NCBI RefSeq assembly: GCF_003020125.1
Contig: NZ_PYFW01000005.1
Coordinates: forward strand, 186,001 to 250,000
Source: Bradyrhizobium sp. MOS003
GTDB taxonomy: Bacteria; Pseudomonadota; Alphaproteobacteria; Rhizobiales; Xanthobacteraceae
Direction of reading: 5' to 3'
Length of the DNA stretch: 64,000 bases
Shown: one piece after another, positions 25,260 to 34,981 of the stretch
Position numbering within the stretch: the stretch's first letter is position 1
Layout of the letters: each line of letters begins with the position of its first letter
The notes under the pieces: generated by a model
Database searches by the model: none
Seen by the model: the letters and a program-made list of their open reading frames with translations, nothing else
Told to the model about the DNA's origin: nothing
Made by a program: the position numbers and the translations under genes

Positions 25260-26417
25260 ATGCAGGGGCAGGCCCGGTTGGCCGCCGGTCGAAGCGAGCA
25301 AGGCGCAGCGCCGTTCGGCCGCTCGCACACACTCGATGTCCTGCGCGGCCTCGCCATCGCCGGCGTGATGGCCATCCACGTCTCGCAATCGTTTCCGTCG
25401 AACATCCACGCCGTCGACTACGCGTTCATGTGCGGCTGGACCGGCGTCAACGTGTTCTACTTCGTCAGCGCCATGACGATGTGCCTGATGTGGACGCAGC
25501 GTGTCGAAACCAGTCCGACGCGCAAATTCTACATCCGCCGTGTCTTGCGCATCGCGCCACTGTTCTGGCTCGCGATCCCGCTCTACCTCATCATCAACGG
25601 CACCGGACCGAGCGACAATGCGCCCAACGGTATCGGGCCCGTTCAAGTGATCCTGACCGCGACGTTCCTGCATGGCTTCTGGCCGGACAGCGTGAACAGC
25701 GTCGTGCCCGGCGACTGGTCGATCGCGGCCGAGATGACCTTCTATCTCGTCTTCCCGCTGCTGGTCACCGCGTTCGGCTCGCGCCGCCATCTCTATGTCG
25801 CGCTCGCGATCGTGCTGCATCTCGTCAATGTCTGCCTGTTCAAGCCGTGGGCCTTCGCGCTGTTCTCCGCCTATTACGGGCCCGGCCACGAGGCATTCGT
25901 CTGGACCACGCTGCACATCAGCTTCCTGAACCAGTTGCCGGTCTTCCTGGTCGGATGCGCGCTGTTCTTCTCGCTGCGCGACGGATTTGCCAAGTCGGAC
26001 GCCGCGATCTACGCGGTCTTCATCGCGCTGTCCTTTGTCGCCAACCGCGTCACCGGCTCGCACGAATTCAACTATCTGATGATCAACCTCGTGCTCGGCG
26101 CGCTGGTTGCCGGTTGCATCAAGCTTGCGATCCGCTTCCAGCCGCTCGAAGCGCTCGGCCGTAATTCCTATTCGATGTACCTGGCCCACTTCGCGGTGAT
26201 CTACGGCCTGCGTCAGCTCTGGCCGCTCGCCGATGGACTGGTCTCGCTGCTCATCGCCTATGTCGTCACTGCTGCGCTGAGCTATCTCGTCGCACGCGCG
26301 ACATGGCATCTGGTCGAACGGCGCGCGCAGGACCTGGCGCATCGCCTGACATCCGCGGGATCGGACCGGTCGACCCTCCGGCCCGCCATTGCCGCCACCG
26401 CGGCCGGTATGCGCTGA
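25260..26417 (+). CDS. Acyltransferase 3 family membrane protein
   Basis: The 385-aa protein has about ten membrane helices and the OafA/NodX/ExoZ-type opening LRGLAIAGVMAIH, with the conserved Arg and His of the acyl-transfer site. Such proteins move acetyl or other acyl groups from the cytoplasm to surface sugars. It stands about 3 kb before the exopolysaccharide locus and apart from it, so its target may be another glycan. I chose the ATG at 25260; a GTG three bases earlier is equivalent. Confidence 0.88.
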   Translation: MQGQARLAAGRSEQGAAPFGRSHTLDVLRGLAIAGVMAIHVSQSFPSNIHAVDYAFMCGWTGVNVFYFVSAMTMCLMWTQRVETSPTRKFYIRRVLRIAPLFWLAIPLYLIINGTGPSDNAPNGIGPVQVILTATFLHGFWPDSVNSVVPGDWSIAAEMTFYLVFPLLVTAFGSRRHLYVALAIVLHLVNVCLFKPWAFALFSAYYGPGHEAFVWTTLHISFLNQLPVFLVGCALFFSLRDGFAKSDAAIYAVFIALSFVANRVTGSHEFNYLMINLVLGALVAGCIKLAIRFQPLEALGRNSYSMYLAHFAVIYGLRQLWPLADGLVSLLIAYVVTAALSYLVARATWHLVERRAQDLAHRLTSAGSDRSTLRPAIAATAAGMR

Positions 26418-26509
26418 ACGCCCTTCTCCGCCCCTGCTACCGGGATGCAGCTTGCTTCAATGCCCGCTTCGCACCTACTCTGGAAACTCCTCGCGCTGGA
26501 GTGGGTACC

Positions 26510-27358
26510 ATGGAGGTCATACTGCTCGGCACAGGCGGCCCGCGCCCGGACCCGCGCCGCATGGCAACGACCACGCTGATCAGGCTCGGCGACGAGAACA
26601 TCCTGTTCGACGCAGGCCGCGGTGTGATGGTGCAGCTCACCAAGGCCGGTGTTCCGCTCGGCGCCATCAACACGGTTTTTCTCACACATCACCATTTCGA
26701 CCACATCGGCGACCTCTACGATGTGATGCTGAATTCATGGATGCACGGACGCAAGGGCGAGCTGCGCATCTATGGGCCACCGGATACCGAGCGGCTCGCC
26801 GACACGCTGATCACGCAGGTCTACGACAAGAACATCACCTGGCGGGACAAGGGCGATCCAGCCTTCGGCGGCTGGAAACCCGTCGTCGCGACGGACATCA
26901 TCCCGGGGCCCGTTCTCGACACCGGGCGCTGGAAGATCAGCGCCGAGCTTGTGTCGCATGGCGACGGCCTCGACATGCCGCCGGCCTTTCTCGCGCGATG
27001 GATGTGTCTCGGCTACCGCTTCGAGGCGGAGGGCAAGATCATAGCAATTTCGGGCGACACGGTGCCCTGCCCCGGGCTCGAGCGGCTGGCTGAGGGGGCC
27101 GACTTGCTTGTCCAGTGCTGTTTCCTCGCAACGCCGGAGATCAACAACGCGCACCTCCGCCGTCTTGCGAAATTCACCATCGCCTGCGGCGACACCGTCG
27201 GCAAGGTTGCGGCCAAGGCCGGCGTCAAGAAGCTCGCACTGACCCATCACCGGCCGCGCGCCGACGATGCCATGCTGAACGCGCTGCTTGCGGATATCAG
27301 GCAGGATTATGCTGGGCCGGTCGTGCTCGGCGAGGATCTCACGCGCATAGAGGTCTAG
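26510..27358 (+). CDS. MBL-fold metallohydrolase (RNase Z/arylsulfatase-like)
   Basis: The 282-aa enzyme has the metal-binding THHHFDH motif (His60, His62, Asp64, His65), an ISGDTVPCPG segment giving the bridging Asp, and a late THHRP histidine. The opening MEVILLGTGGPRPDPRR is typical of the RNase Z/arylsulfatase-like branch. It lacks a signal peptide and is probably cytoplasmic. The family spans RNA processing and small-ester hydrolysis, so the substrate is open. GGAG precedes the ATG. Confidence 0.85.
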   Translation: MEVILLGTGGPRPDPRRMATTTLIRLGDENILFDAGRGVMVQLTKAGVPLGAINTVFLTHHHFDHIGDLYDVMLNSWMHGRKGELRIYGPPDTERLADTLITQVYDKNITWRDKGDPAFGGWKPVVATDIIPGPVLDTGRWKISAELVSHGDGLDMPPAFLARWMCLGYRFEAEGKIIAISGDTVPCPGLERLAEGADLLVQCCFLATPEINNAHLRRLAKFTIACGDTVGKVAAKAGVKKLALTHHRPRADDAMLNALLADIRQDYAGPVVLGEDLTRIEV

Positions 27359-27384
27359 GCGCCAACGATCAGTTGCCCTACGAC

Positions 27385-28269
27385 TCAGGACGATCCGACC
27401 TCGATCCGGAACGACAGTCGCTCTTCCGCACCTGGCGCGATATGCATCAGGCCCGGCTTGTCCGCGAACTCGCCATCGAAGCCGACGGGACTGGCATAGC
27501 CGCGCCAGGGCTCGATGCAGAGAAACGGTGCGCCCGAAGGTTTCGACCAGACCCCGAGCTCGCGAAAGCCGCGCCATGACATCTTCAGCCAGGGGCCGCT
27601 GGACGCAGCATAGCGGACCGCGTCGCTCTCGATCCGGTCGAAGATCATGGCGTCATCGGCAAACAGGGATTCGGACAAGTGAAGCACCGCGCCCTTGATC
27701 GGGCTCGGCTCCGTTGCCGGACGCAGCAATCCGCCATCGAGACGGCGGACGGGAGACAGCTCGGCGCTGGCGAACGTCAGAGCGTAGCTCTCCTTGGCAT
27801 GTCCCGGCTGAAGCGGCCAGTTGAACGCGGGATGGCCACCGATCGAAGCCGGTAATGTCTCCTTGCCGGTATTGGCGATCGTGAGCGTCAGATCGAGGCC
27901 GGCATCATCGAGCGCATAGATTGCGGTCAGCCGGAATGCGAACGGATAGAGTGCACGCGTCGTCTCGTTGTCTTCGAGCACCAGCGCGCAGCGGCTCTCG
28001 CCGCGCTCCGCCCATGCGAAGCGGCAGTCGCGCGCAAAGCCGTGCTGGGTCATCCGGTATGCCTTGCCCCGGTGCCGCAATTCGTCCCCGGCAAGACGCC
28101 CCACGATCGGAAACAGCAGCGGCGCATGGCGCGGCCATTCCGGCCCGGCCTGCCAGACGAATTCGGTCAAATCGTCCTTCAACGAGCACAGCTCGGCGCC
28201 GTGCGCCTTGACGGTCGCGGCGAGGGAGCCGCTGCGAAAGGAGTGGGTATCGTCACTCATGGCCGACAT
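27385..28269 (-). CDS. Aldose 1-epimerase family protein (LacX-like)
   Basis: The 294-aa protein has the galactose-mutarotase fold seen in LacX-like and YphB-like epimerases: LLFPIVGRLAGDELRHRG near residue 50, QHGFARD carrying the conserved His, and the GGHPAFNWPL segment in the middle. It should interconvert anomers of a free sugar or sugar phosphate. It is convergent with the MBL gene and ends 26 bases from it. The start at 28269 could also be the second ATG at 28260. Confidence 0.87.
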   Translation of the reverse strand: MSAMSDDTHSFRSGSLAATVKAHGAELCSLKDDLTEFVWQAGPEWPRHAPLLFPIVGRLAGDELRHRGKAYRMTQHGFARDCRFAWAERGESRCALVLEDNETTRALYPFAFRLTAIYALDDAGLDLTLTIANTGKETLPASIGGHPAFNWPLQPGHAKESYALTFASAELSPVRRLDGGLLRPATEPSPIKGAVLHLSESLFADDAMIFDRIESDAVRYAASSGPWLKMSWRGFRELGVWSKPSGAPFLCIEPWRGYASPVGFDGEFADKPGLMHIAPGAEERLSFRIEVGSS

Positions 28270-28443
28270 CTACACTGCGGCCTCACACGCAGCAAGGCAG
28301 CGTCAGCCATGCAGGCGGAGCGCCTCCGCCGTGCAGCGCTTGGTCATATTTCTGTACCTAACGGTTGCTCCTTTGCGGCTCGTCCACTCGCCTGCTTGCC
28401 GCAAGGTCGGCCCCGGGCGCCGATCAACCAATGTGGTAGCTAA

Positions 28444-29547
28444 TTGAAATTCTTCATCAACGGCCGCTTCTTGTCGCAAAAGCTCACCGGCGTTCAGCGT
28501 TATGCCGCCGAGATCGTCAAGGCGATCGACGTGCTTTTGGCGTCGGAGCAAACGCCCGCCTCGCTGCGCAACGCAGACTGGCAGTTGCTGACGCCCGTGG
28601 ATGCAAGCGAGCAGCTTCAGCTGGAACGAATCAAGATTCGCGCCGTCGGCCGCTTGCGCGGGCACGCCTGGGACCAAATCGACCTGGCGCGCGCCGCCGC
28701 CGGAGGCCGCTTGATCAGTCTCGCTAATTCCGGCCCGGTGTTCCATCGCGACCACATTGTCGTGATCCACGACGCACAGGTCTTTCGCAGGCCCGATTTT
28801 TTCAACTGGCGCTATCTGGCGGTTCACCGGACCATGGGCCGTCTGCTCGCCCGGCACGCAAGCATCGCAACGGTATCGGGCTTTTCGCGCAAAGAGCTTG
28901 CCGAGGTGCTGAATCTGTCGGCAACAGCGATCCCGGTCTTCCCCAATAGCGCAGAGCACTTCGCCAGGACGAAGCCGGATCCCGGCATCATTGGCCGTCT
29001 CGGGCTTCAGCCGCAAAATTTCTTTCTTTATGTCGGTTCCAGGACCAAGAACAAGAATCTTTCCGTCGCGATCCGGGCCATCGAGCTGCTCGACAGGACT
29101 GACGTTCCACTGGTCATCGTCGGCGGCGACAACAGCAAGGTCTTCCAGGACAATTCGAGCGACGGGGTTTCCGGCCTGTTGCTGGCCGGGCGTCTGACGG
29201 ACAGCGAGATCGCAGCGCTCTACGCGCATGCATCGGCATTCGTATTTCCGTCGCTCTATGAAGGCTTCGGCGTGCCGCCGCTCGAAGCCATGATCTTCGG
29301 TTGCCCGGTCATCGCCTCGACAGCCGAGGCGGTCGTTGAGACGTGCGCCGACGCCGCTGCGTATTTTGACGCCAATGATGCCGAAGCGTTGAAGCAACTC
29401 ATGCTCGAAAGATTGGCAATCGGCGCCATCTCCGATCAGGAACGCCGGCGGCAGCAGGACCGCGTTGCGTTCTTTTCGTGGCAGAAGTCGGCGAAGTCGT
29501 TACTCGACCATCTTGCACCACCAGCAAACGTTGCCAGCGCTGCTTGA
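28444..29547 (+). CDS. Glycosyltransferase family 4, exopolysaccharide assembly
   Basis: The 367-aa protein has the GT-B fold of GT4 enzymes. The N-terminal part begins MKFFINGRFLSQKLTGVQRYA. The C-terminal nucleotide-sugar domain carries YVGSRTKNKN, the donor-binding FPSLYEGFGVPPLEAM and GCPVIAS. It should add one sugar to the growing lipid-linked repeat unit in the cytoplasm. Translation starts with TTG. It opens the exopolysaccharide locus; a 264-base gap separates it from the next gene. Confidence 0.9.
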   Translation: MKFFINGRFLSQKLTGVQRYAAEIVKAIDVLLASEQTPASLRNADWQLLTPVDASEQLQLERIKIRAVGRLRGHAWDQIDLARAAAGGRLISLANSGPVFHRDHIVVIHDAQVFRRPDFFNWRYLAVHRTMGRLLARHASIATVSGFSRKELAEVLNLSATAIPVFPNSAEHFARTKPDPGIIGRLGLQPQNFFLYVGSRTKNKNLSVAIRAIELLDRTDVPLVIVGGDNSKVFQDNSSDGVSGLLLAGRLTDSEIAALYAHASAFVFPSLYEGFGVPPLEAMIFGCPVIASTAEAVVETCADAAAYFDANDAEALKQLMLERLAIGAISDQERRRQQDRVAFFSWQKSAKSLLDHLAPPANVASAA

Positions 29548-29811
29548 AGTTCGATGCAGTTCGCTCATCACGCGCATCGGTTTTCGCACAAACAATTTGC
29601 AACTGGCTGCAACTCGCGCACATACGCATGGTTCCACCAGACGTTTTCGTTCTTACTATGACAATCGTGCGCTCAAAGAGCTTGGCGCAACATCAACACA
29701 TCGCTGCCCCAATATCGCTACGGATTCGAGGAACTGTGTTTCGCACTAGCGAACTCGGAGCAGGGACTCGTGATATCCCGCTCTCCAACGCGGTCCTACG
29801 GAAGGCAAACG
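29548..29811. promoter_or_regulatory. AT-richer intergenic region, probable promoter
   Basis: No gene is seen. It contains TTTTCGCACAAACAATTTGC and the near-direct repeat GCAACTGGCTGCAACT, and ends with GGAAGG before the next start. It probably carries the promoter for the following glycosyltransferase operon. Confidence 0.4.
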
Positions 29812-30951
29812 ATGAAAGTGCTGCACATCGCCGAGACGATCCGTGGCGGGATTGCGAGCTACCTGAACGAGTTGCACCCACAGCAACAAGCGAGCTTCGG
29901 CACCGGGAACGTGCATTACGTCGTGCCGTCGGATCATCGTGGCGATCTTCCGGCGATCGATGACAATCAGATTACGACGTTCGAGCGATCCGGCCGCGGC
30001 GTTGCCGGCCTGTTCCAGATGTTGCGCGCAAGCATGCAAGCGCTGGATGCCGTCCGTCCCGATGTCGTCCACCTGCATTCCTCGTTTGCTGGCCTCGTGA
30101 TGCGCCCGGCGCTGGCGGCCCGCTCAGATGGCCCGCGGGTCGTCTATTGCCCGCACGGCTGGGCGTTTTCACGCGAGACCGGCCGCCTCAGTCATCTCGT
30201 GACGAAAGCGGCGGAGAACCTCCTTGCGCGCACGTCAGACCGAATCATCTGCATCTCCGGCGATGAGTTCAACGAAGCCGTCCGCGCCGGGATTCCCGCC
30301 GAGCGCCTCACCCTCGTCCATAACGGCATCTCGAGGAGCCGCACACCACAGCCTGTCGCGGCCGACTGGACGTCCAAAAAGGTCAAGGTGCTGTTCATCG
30401 GGCGCCTGGACCGCCAGAAAGGCTTCGATCTCCTGATCGAAGCGGCACGCTCGCTCGAGGATGTGCTGGAGATCCGCATGATCGGCGCCTCCGTCGTCAA
30501 CAAATACGAAGGCCCGAGCGTCCCGTCCAACGTGTCCCTGCTGGGCTGGCTCGATCGCCCGACGATCGAGACCCAGCTCGAGGCCGCCGACCTCGTCGTA
30601 ATCCCGTCACGATGGGAAGCCTTCGGCCTCGTTGCCCTGGAAGCGATGCGCGCGGCCAAGCCCATCCTGGCGTTCCGCAGCGGAGCATTGCCCGAGATCG
30701 TCGTCGATGGCGTGACCGGCGTGCTTTGCGAGCCCGTTGCGGTCCAGCCGCTCGTCGATGGCTTCCGCCGAGCACTCGATCTCGATCTCAAGGTGCTCGG
30801 ACAGCGCGGCTACGACCGGTTCAAGCAGTTTTACGACGTTCAAAAGACACATGGGCAATTGCAGCAGGTCTATGCCGAGCTGCTTCATGACGACCGGACA
30901 CCGATCGACGCGAAGGCGGGGCTGCAATCGGACCTCTCCAAGAATTTCTGA
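29812..30951 (+). CDS. Glycosyltransferase family 4, exopolysaccharide assembly
   Basis: The 379-aa GT4 enzyme begins MKVLHIAETIRGGIASYL. It carries LHSSFAGL, YCPHGWAFSRE and the donor site VIPSRWEAFGLVALEAMRA followed by KPILAFRSGALPEIV. GGAAGG precedes the ATG at 29812; the upstream GTG start is unlikely. Its stop overlaps the start of the glycoside hydrolase gene (TGATG), so the two are coupled. The sugar and linkage are not predictable. Confidence 0.92.
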   Translation: MKVLHIAETIRGGIASYLNELHPQQQASFGTGNVHYVVPSDHRGDLPAIDDNQITTFERSGRGVAGLFQMLRASMQALDAVRPDVVHLHSSFAGLVMRPALAARSDGPRVVYCPHGWAFSRETGRLSHLVTKAAENLLARTSDRIICISGDEFNEAVRAGIPAERLTLVHNGISRSRTPQPVAADWTSKKVKVLFIGRLDRQKGFDLLIEAARSLEDVLEIRMIGASVVNKYEGPSVPSNVSLLGWLDRPTIETQLEAADLVVIPSRWEAFGLVALEAMRAAKPILAFRSGALPEIVVDGVTGVLCEPVAVQPLVDGFRRALDLDLKVLGQRGYDRFKQFYDVQKTHGQLQQVYAELLHDDRTPIDAKAGLQSDLSKNF

Positions 30952-32288
30952 TGGCAAGGCGCGCACGCACCTTGGCTCGCGGCAATCTCCTGCGGCTCGC
31001 GGGCCTCATCTCGTTCATTGTTCTGTCGGTCCCCGCCTGCGCGCAGCACGCTCAGCCGCTCGATGCCCGCTTTCTGCTGGGTGTCGGCACCCATCAGGGG
31101 CTGGGTGGCCCGGTGAGCGCGCGCGGATACGTACCTTCGGAGAACGTCGCGCAGATCAAGCAACTCGGGCTCAATGCCTTCCGCGATGATTTTCCCTGGT
31201 CCGATTTCGAACTGGCGGGGCGCCGGATGGGTTTCACGCCCAGGCTCGGCAGGCTCGAAGCACAGGTCAGGTCCGGCGTCGCGCGCCCCCTCCTGATCCT
31301 CGCCTTCGGCCATCATCTGGTGCCGAACTCCTCGCCGCCGACCACCGATGAAGCGCGGCAGCGGTACGCCGACTATGTCGCGGCGGCGGCGCAATCGGTC
31401 GTGGCGCAGCATCCGCTGTTCGAGCTTTGGAACGAATGGAATCTGGCGGCGAAGAAAGATCCGGCGTTCTCGCCTGAGAACTATCTGGCGCTCGCGCAAG
31501 TCGCGCGACCAGCAGCGAAACGGGTCGCGCCGAATGCGCCGTTCCTGGTCGGAGCGCTCGGCGACGATCCGGGCTGGACGTGGACCGAGAAGATGCTGCG
31601 GACTGGCATCCTTCAATATGCGGACGGTGCTTCGATCCATCTCTACAATTTCTGCATGGGCCCGAGCAAACGCACGTCAGCCGAGATCATCGACCGGCTC
31701 ACGGCGTTTCACCGTCTGGTCGCCCAGGCCTCCGGAAACCCTGACTTCCCGATCTATGTCACCGAGACGGGCTGGACCACGGCCAGCAACAAATGCGGCG
31801 TCAGCGAGCAGGCCCAGGCCGACAATTCCGCGCAGCTGATCCTGTGGGCGTCCACCGCGACGCGCTGGCTCAAGGGCATGTGGCTCTATGAGCTCAAGGA
31901 CAGTGGAAAGAACCCGTCGGAGCTGGAGGATAATTTCGGGCTCTATCGTTTCGACAATTCGCCCAAACCCGTCGCCTGCGCGGTCCAGGGGGCCTGGGCT
32001 TTCATTCGTCCCACCCTGAGTGCCGAGCGACGCGAACTCGCCAGCGGCGTCGTGTCGATCAATGCATCGACGAATTCCGGCAGCAGAATTGCAGTCTGGT
32101 CCGAGACCCCGGACCGACGTTACGAAATCCGGCTCAAGGGCGATCAACAAGGTGCAAGCTTTGCGATGCCATGCGACCAGACGGCAAAGCCCGCGTCCGG
32201 AGTCTGGATCCCCGTCTCGAGCACACCGGTCCTGATTGCAGCCAATGACAGTGCCGTTCCCGCCCTGGAGATAAGGCCGGCGCGGTAG
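30951..32288 (+). CDS. Exported glycoside hydrolase, clan GH-A, PslG-like
   Basis: The 445-aa protein has a signal peptide (LISFIVLSVPACAQ) and a TIM-barrel hydrolase domain. The probable acid/base is Glu162 in LWNEWN and the nucleophile Glu272 in VTETGWT, spaced as in clan GH-A. Length and context recall PslG of Pseudomonas, a periplasmic hydrolase made with its own exopolysaccharide. It overlaps the preceding glycosyltransferase gene by one base and is followed by another. It probably trims or releases the polymer during export. The same residue pattern recurs in the large repeat protein at 35545-39453. Confidence 0.82.
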   Translation: MARRARTLARGNLLRLAGLISFIVLSVPACAQHAQPLDARFLLGVGTHQGLGGPVSARGYVPSENVAQIKQLGLNAFRDDFPWSDFELAGRRMGFTPRLGRLEAQVRSGVARPLLILAFGHHLVPNSSPPTTDEARQRYADYVAAAAQSVVAQHPLFELWNEWNLAAKKDPAFSPENYLALAQVARPAAKRVAPNAPFLVGALGDDPGWTWTEKMLRTGILQYADGASIHLYNFCMGPSKRTSAEIIDRLTAFHRLVAQASGNPDFPIYVTETGWTTASNKCGVSEQAQADNSAQLILWASTATRWLKGMWLYELKDSGKNPSELEDNFGLYRFDNSPKPVACAVQGAWAFIRPTLSAERRELASGVVSINASTNSGSRIAVWSETPDRRYEIRLKGDQQGASFAMPCDQTAKPASGVWIPVSSTPVLIAANDSAVPALEIRPAR

Positions 32289-32318
32289 TCGCGATATTAC
32301 AGACATGAGGTTGACGCG

Positions 32319-33593
32319 ATGAAAGTTCTTTTGACGTCCACGCTTTATCCAACGCCTCAGGCCCCAAAGATCGTCGGCGGCGCCGAGATCTTCGCCCGAC
32401 GCTTCGCCGAAGGTCTGGCGCAGCGCGGCGACGAGGTGGAAGTGATCCGGGCCGCATCCACGCCCGGGCAAGCTCCGGAAACCTGCGACGGCATCAACGT
32501 CTATTCCGCGCCGGTGCGGAACGTGTATCTGCCCTTCACGGAGCAGAAGAACGTCGCATTGCGCAGTATCTGGCACGCGGTCGACGACTGGCAGATGCAG
32601 GCCCCCCTGATCGCGGAACGCATCCGAGCCTTCAAGCCGGACGTGCTGCACTCCAACAATCTATCGGGTCTCACCACCGCGGTCTGGCGCGTTGCCGCCC
32701 AGCTCGGGGTCCCCGTGCTCCATACGCTGCACGACTATTATCTGACCTGCCCGCGCTGCTCCCGTTTCGACAAGGGTCGGTCATGCGAGCACACCTGCGC
32801 GAGCTGCAAGATTCTGACCTTTCATCGCAAGCGCGCCACGCATTGGCTCAGCGCCGTGGTCGGCGTCAGCCAGCGCGTCCTGTCCATTCATACCGACATG
32901 GGCATGTTTGCCGAAACGCCAATTCGCACCGTGATCCGCAATGCCTCGACCGAACCGCCGCGCGAGCCCTACCCCCGTCCCATCTGCACCACGGAAGTGA
33001 CGTTCGGATTCATCGGCCGCCTCACGGAGGAAAAGGGCATCGACAATTTGATGCGGGCGCTGGCTCTACTGCCCCGGGACCGCATCCGCATGTTGATCGC
33101 CGGCCGCGTCAGCGACGAGGAGCAACGGCGCCTCAGGGCGCTCGCACCGGATGCGCGCATCGAGTTCATGGGCTTCGTGGTGCCGGACGATTTCTACAAG
33201 CAGGTGGACGTGGTGATCGCTCCATCGATCTGGCACGACCCCGGCCCGCTCGTCGTGGCCGACGCCAAGGCGGCCGGCAGGCCGTTGCTCGGAACGCGCT
33301 TCGGCGGCATGCCCGAAGTCATCGAGCACGGAGTGACCGGCTGGCTGACCGAAGCCGATCCGCAATCCCTCGCCAAAAGCATGCTCGCCGTCGCAGCAGA
33401 TCCGCAGAAGATCGACGAGATCAGCCGGCGCCTCATTGCCGATACCAACAAGTGGATATTCTCCGACGTGCTGTCTTCATACAAGAACTTGTATGAGCAA
33501 TTGCGCGAGCAGCGAATGTCGCGCATGCGCGCTGTAACGTCCGACCCGCCACAGGGGCGGACCGTCGGCAAGGAGCGCCTCATCCCGAGATGA
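32319..33593 (+). CDS. Glycosyltransferase family 4, exopolysaccharide assembly
   Basis: This 424-aa GT4 enzyme has MKVLLTSTLYPTPQAPKIVGG at its start, a Cys-rich segment after the LHDYYLTCPRC motif (CSRF ... CEHTCASC), and the donor-binding GFIGRLTEEKGI with APSIWHDPGPLVVADAKAAGRP. The cysteine cluster could bind metal or stabilise the acceptor domain and is shared with some GT4 subgroups. The stop overlaps the flippase start (ATGA), so the two are coupled. The sugar is not known. Confidence 0.92.
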   Translation: MKVLLTSTLYPTPQAPKIVGGAEIFARRFAEGLAQRGDEVEVIRAASTPGQAPETCDGINVYSAPVRNVYLPFTEQKNVALRSIWHAVDDWQMQAPLIAERIRAFKPDVLHSNNLSGLTTAVWRVAAQLGVPVLHTLHDYYLTCPRCSRFDKGRSCEHTCASCKILTFHRKRATHWLSAVVGVSQRVLSIHTDMGMFAETPIRTVIRNASTEPPREPYPRPICTTEVTFGFIGRLTEEKGIDNLMRALALLPRDRIRMLIAGRVSDEEQRRLRALAPDARIEFMGFVVPDDFYKQVDVVIAPSIWHDPGPLVVADAKAAGRPLLGTRFGGMPEVIEHGVTGWLTEADPQSLAKSMLAVAADPQKIDEISRRLIADTNKWIFSDVLSSYKNLYEQLREQRMSRMRAVTSDPPQGRTVGKERLIPR

Positions 33594-34981
33594 CACGCCT
33601 CCTCGCGATGGCGGGCTATGTCTATCAGAGCGCTGCGGCGATCATCCTGATCTTCGCGATCAGCCATCTGCTGCCCGCCGCCGACTACACCAACTTTTCG
33701 CTCGCGCTGGCCTCGAGCCAATTGCTCTGCGTCCTGATGTTCGAGTGGCTGCAGCTGGCCGGACTGCGGTTTCTGGCGGCAGCCAGGGAGAACGAGGCGG
33801 CGCGGCTGAGGTGGTCGCTGTTCACAGCGGGCCTGTCGAGCGCGGCCGCGCTCGTTGTGGTCGGAAGCTGCGCATCTCTGGCCAGCCAGCTCCCGACGGC
33901 GATCGTCGCGCTGGGCCTCGGCATATCCGTGCTTCAGGGCCTGACGGATCTCTACATCCTGTCGATCCGGCTGTCCGACCGGCTGGGTATCTCCTCCTTT
34001 CTGCTTGCGTTGCGCGCCACGGCCCTTCTGGCCGGAGCCGCCGCGGGAAGCCTGATCTCGGGAACGGCCGAAGCGGCGCTGATTGGAATTGCTGCCGGGC
34101 AGGCCTTCGGCCTCCTTGCCGGCCTTATCGCCTATCGCACGCCGATGAAGCGCGTGTCGTTGCAGGACATGCTGGCCGACTGGAAGGATTTCTCCCGCTA
34201 CGGCATGCTCGCCGCGGGCGCGTCCGTCATCCATCTGTCCGTTCCGGTGCTGCTCCGTGTCGTCGTCATTGGTCAGCTGGGCGCGACAGGAGCCGGAGCC
34301 GGATTCTCGATTGCGCTCGACCTCCTGCAGCGTCCCTTCTGGGTCCTCAATGCGGCGATCCACACCGTGAGCTATCCCGAATTGGTCAACGACTTCGAAC
34401 ACGGAGGCAGCGCAAAATCGGTGCAGTCGGCGCGGCGGATGTTCGAATTCATGATCTGCACGACCCTCGTGCTGCTCGGTGGTCTCATTGGATTCATTCC
34501 AGACGCAGCCCGTATCCTGGTGCCCCAAGCGAGCCTGGATGGTTTCGTAGAGACGGCGCCGACGGTTGCCGCCTTCTATTTCCTGCACACCCATCTGCAG
34601 GCGACGATCGCGGTCGTCCCCCACCTCGAGAAGCTGGCGATCAGGCTCGTCGTCGTCGCGGCCGGCCAGCTCGCCCTCGTCGTGTCCTTCGCCCTGGTCG
34701 CGATGTCAGCCGGCCTGTCGCCGCGCGGGGCGGTCAACTGCGCTTCACTCGCCACGCTCGCCACGATATTGGTCGCGCTTGGTCCTACCCTGCGGTTCGA
34801 AGTGTTCCCACGCTGGCCGTTGGTCGTGCAGGCTGGATTGGCCGCAATGCTGATCGGATCGCTCGGTTGGATACCGACGGAGCCCGCGGCATGGCTCGCC
34901 GGCAAGATTGCGATCGCCGCGATTGCGACCGCGGTCATCGGATGGCGCGGAGACTTTCTGATGTTGCCCCGCCGCGGCTGA
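33590..34981 (+). CDS. Polysaccharide flippase, MOP superfamily (Wzx-like)
   Basis: The 463-aa protein is almost all membrane helices (about 12) with the pattern of Wzx/polysaccharide-transporter members of the MOP superfamily, beginning MAGYVYQSAAAIILIFAISHLL. It should flip a lipid-linked repeat unit to the periplasmic face. It overlaps the preceding glycosyltransferase by four bases. A second flippase lies at 40856-42337 on the other strand; either could carry the main unit. Confidence 0.85.
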   Translation: MTRLLAMAGYVYQSAAAIILIFAISHLLPAADYTNFSLALASSQLLCVLMFEWLQLAGLRFLAAARENEAARLRWSLFTAGLSSAAALVVVGSCASLASQLPTAIVALGLGISVLQGLTDLYILSIRLSDRLGISSFLLALRATALLAGAAAGSLISGTAEAALIGIAAGQAFGLLAGLIAYRTPMKRVSLQDMLADWKDFSRYGMLAAGASVIHLSVPVLLRVVVIGQLGATGAGAGFSIALDLLQRPFWVLNAAIHTVSYPELVNDFEHGGSAKSVQSARRMFEFMICTTLVLLGGLIGFIPDAARILVPQASLDGFVETAPTVAAFYFLHTHLQATIAVVPHLEKLAIRLVVVAAGQLALVVSFALVAMSAGLSPRGAVNCASLATLATILVALGPTLRFEVFPRWPLVVQAGLAAMLIGSLGWIPTEPAAWLAGKIAIAAIATAVIGWRGDFLMLPRRG

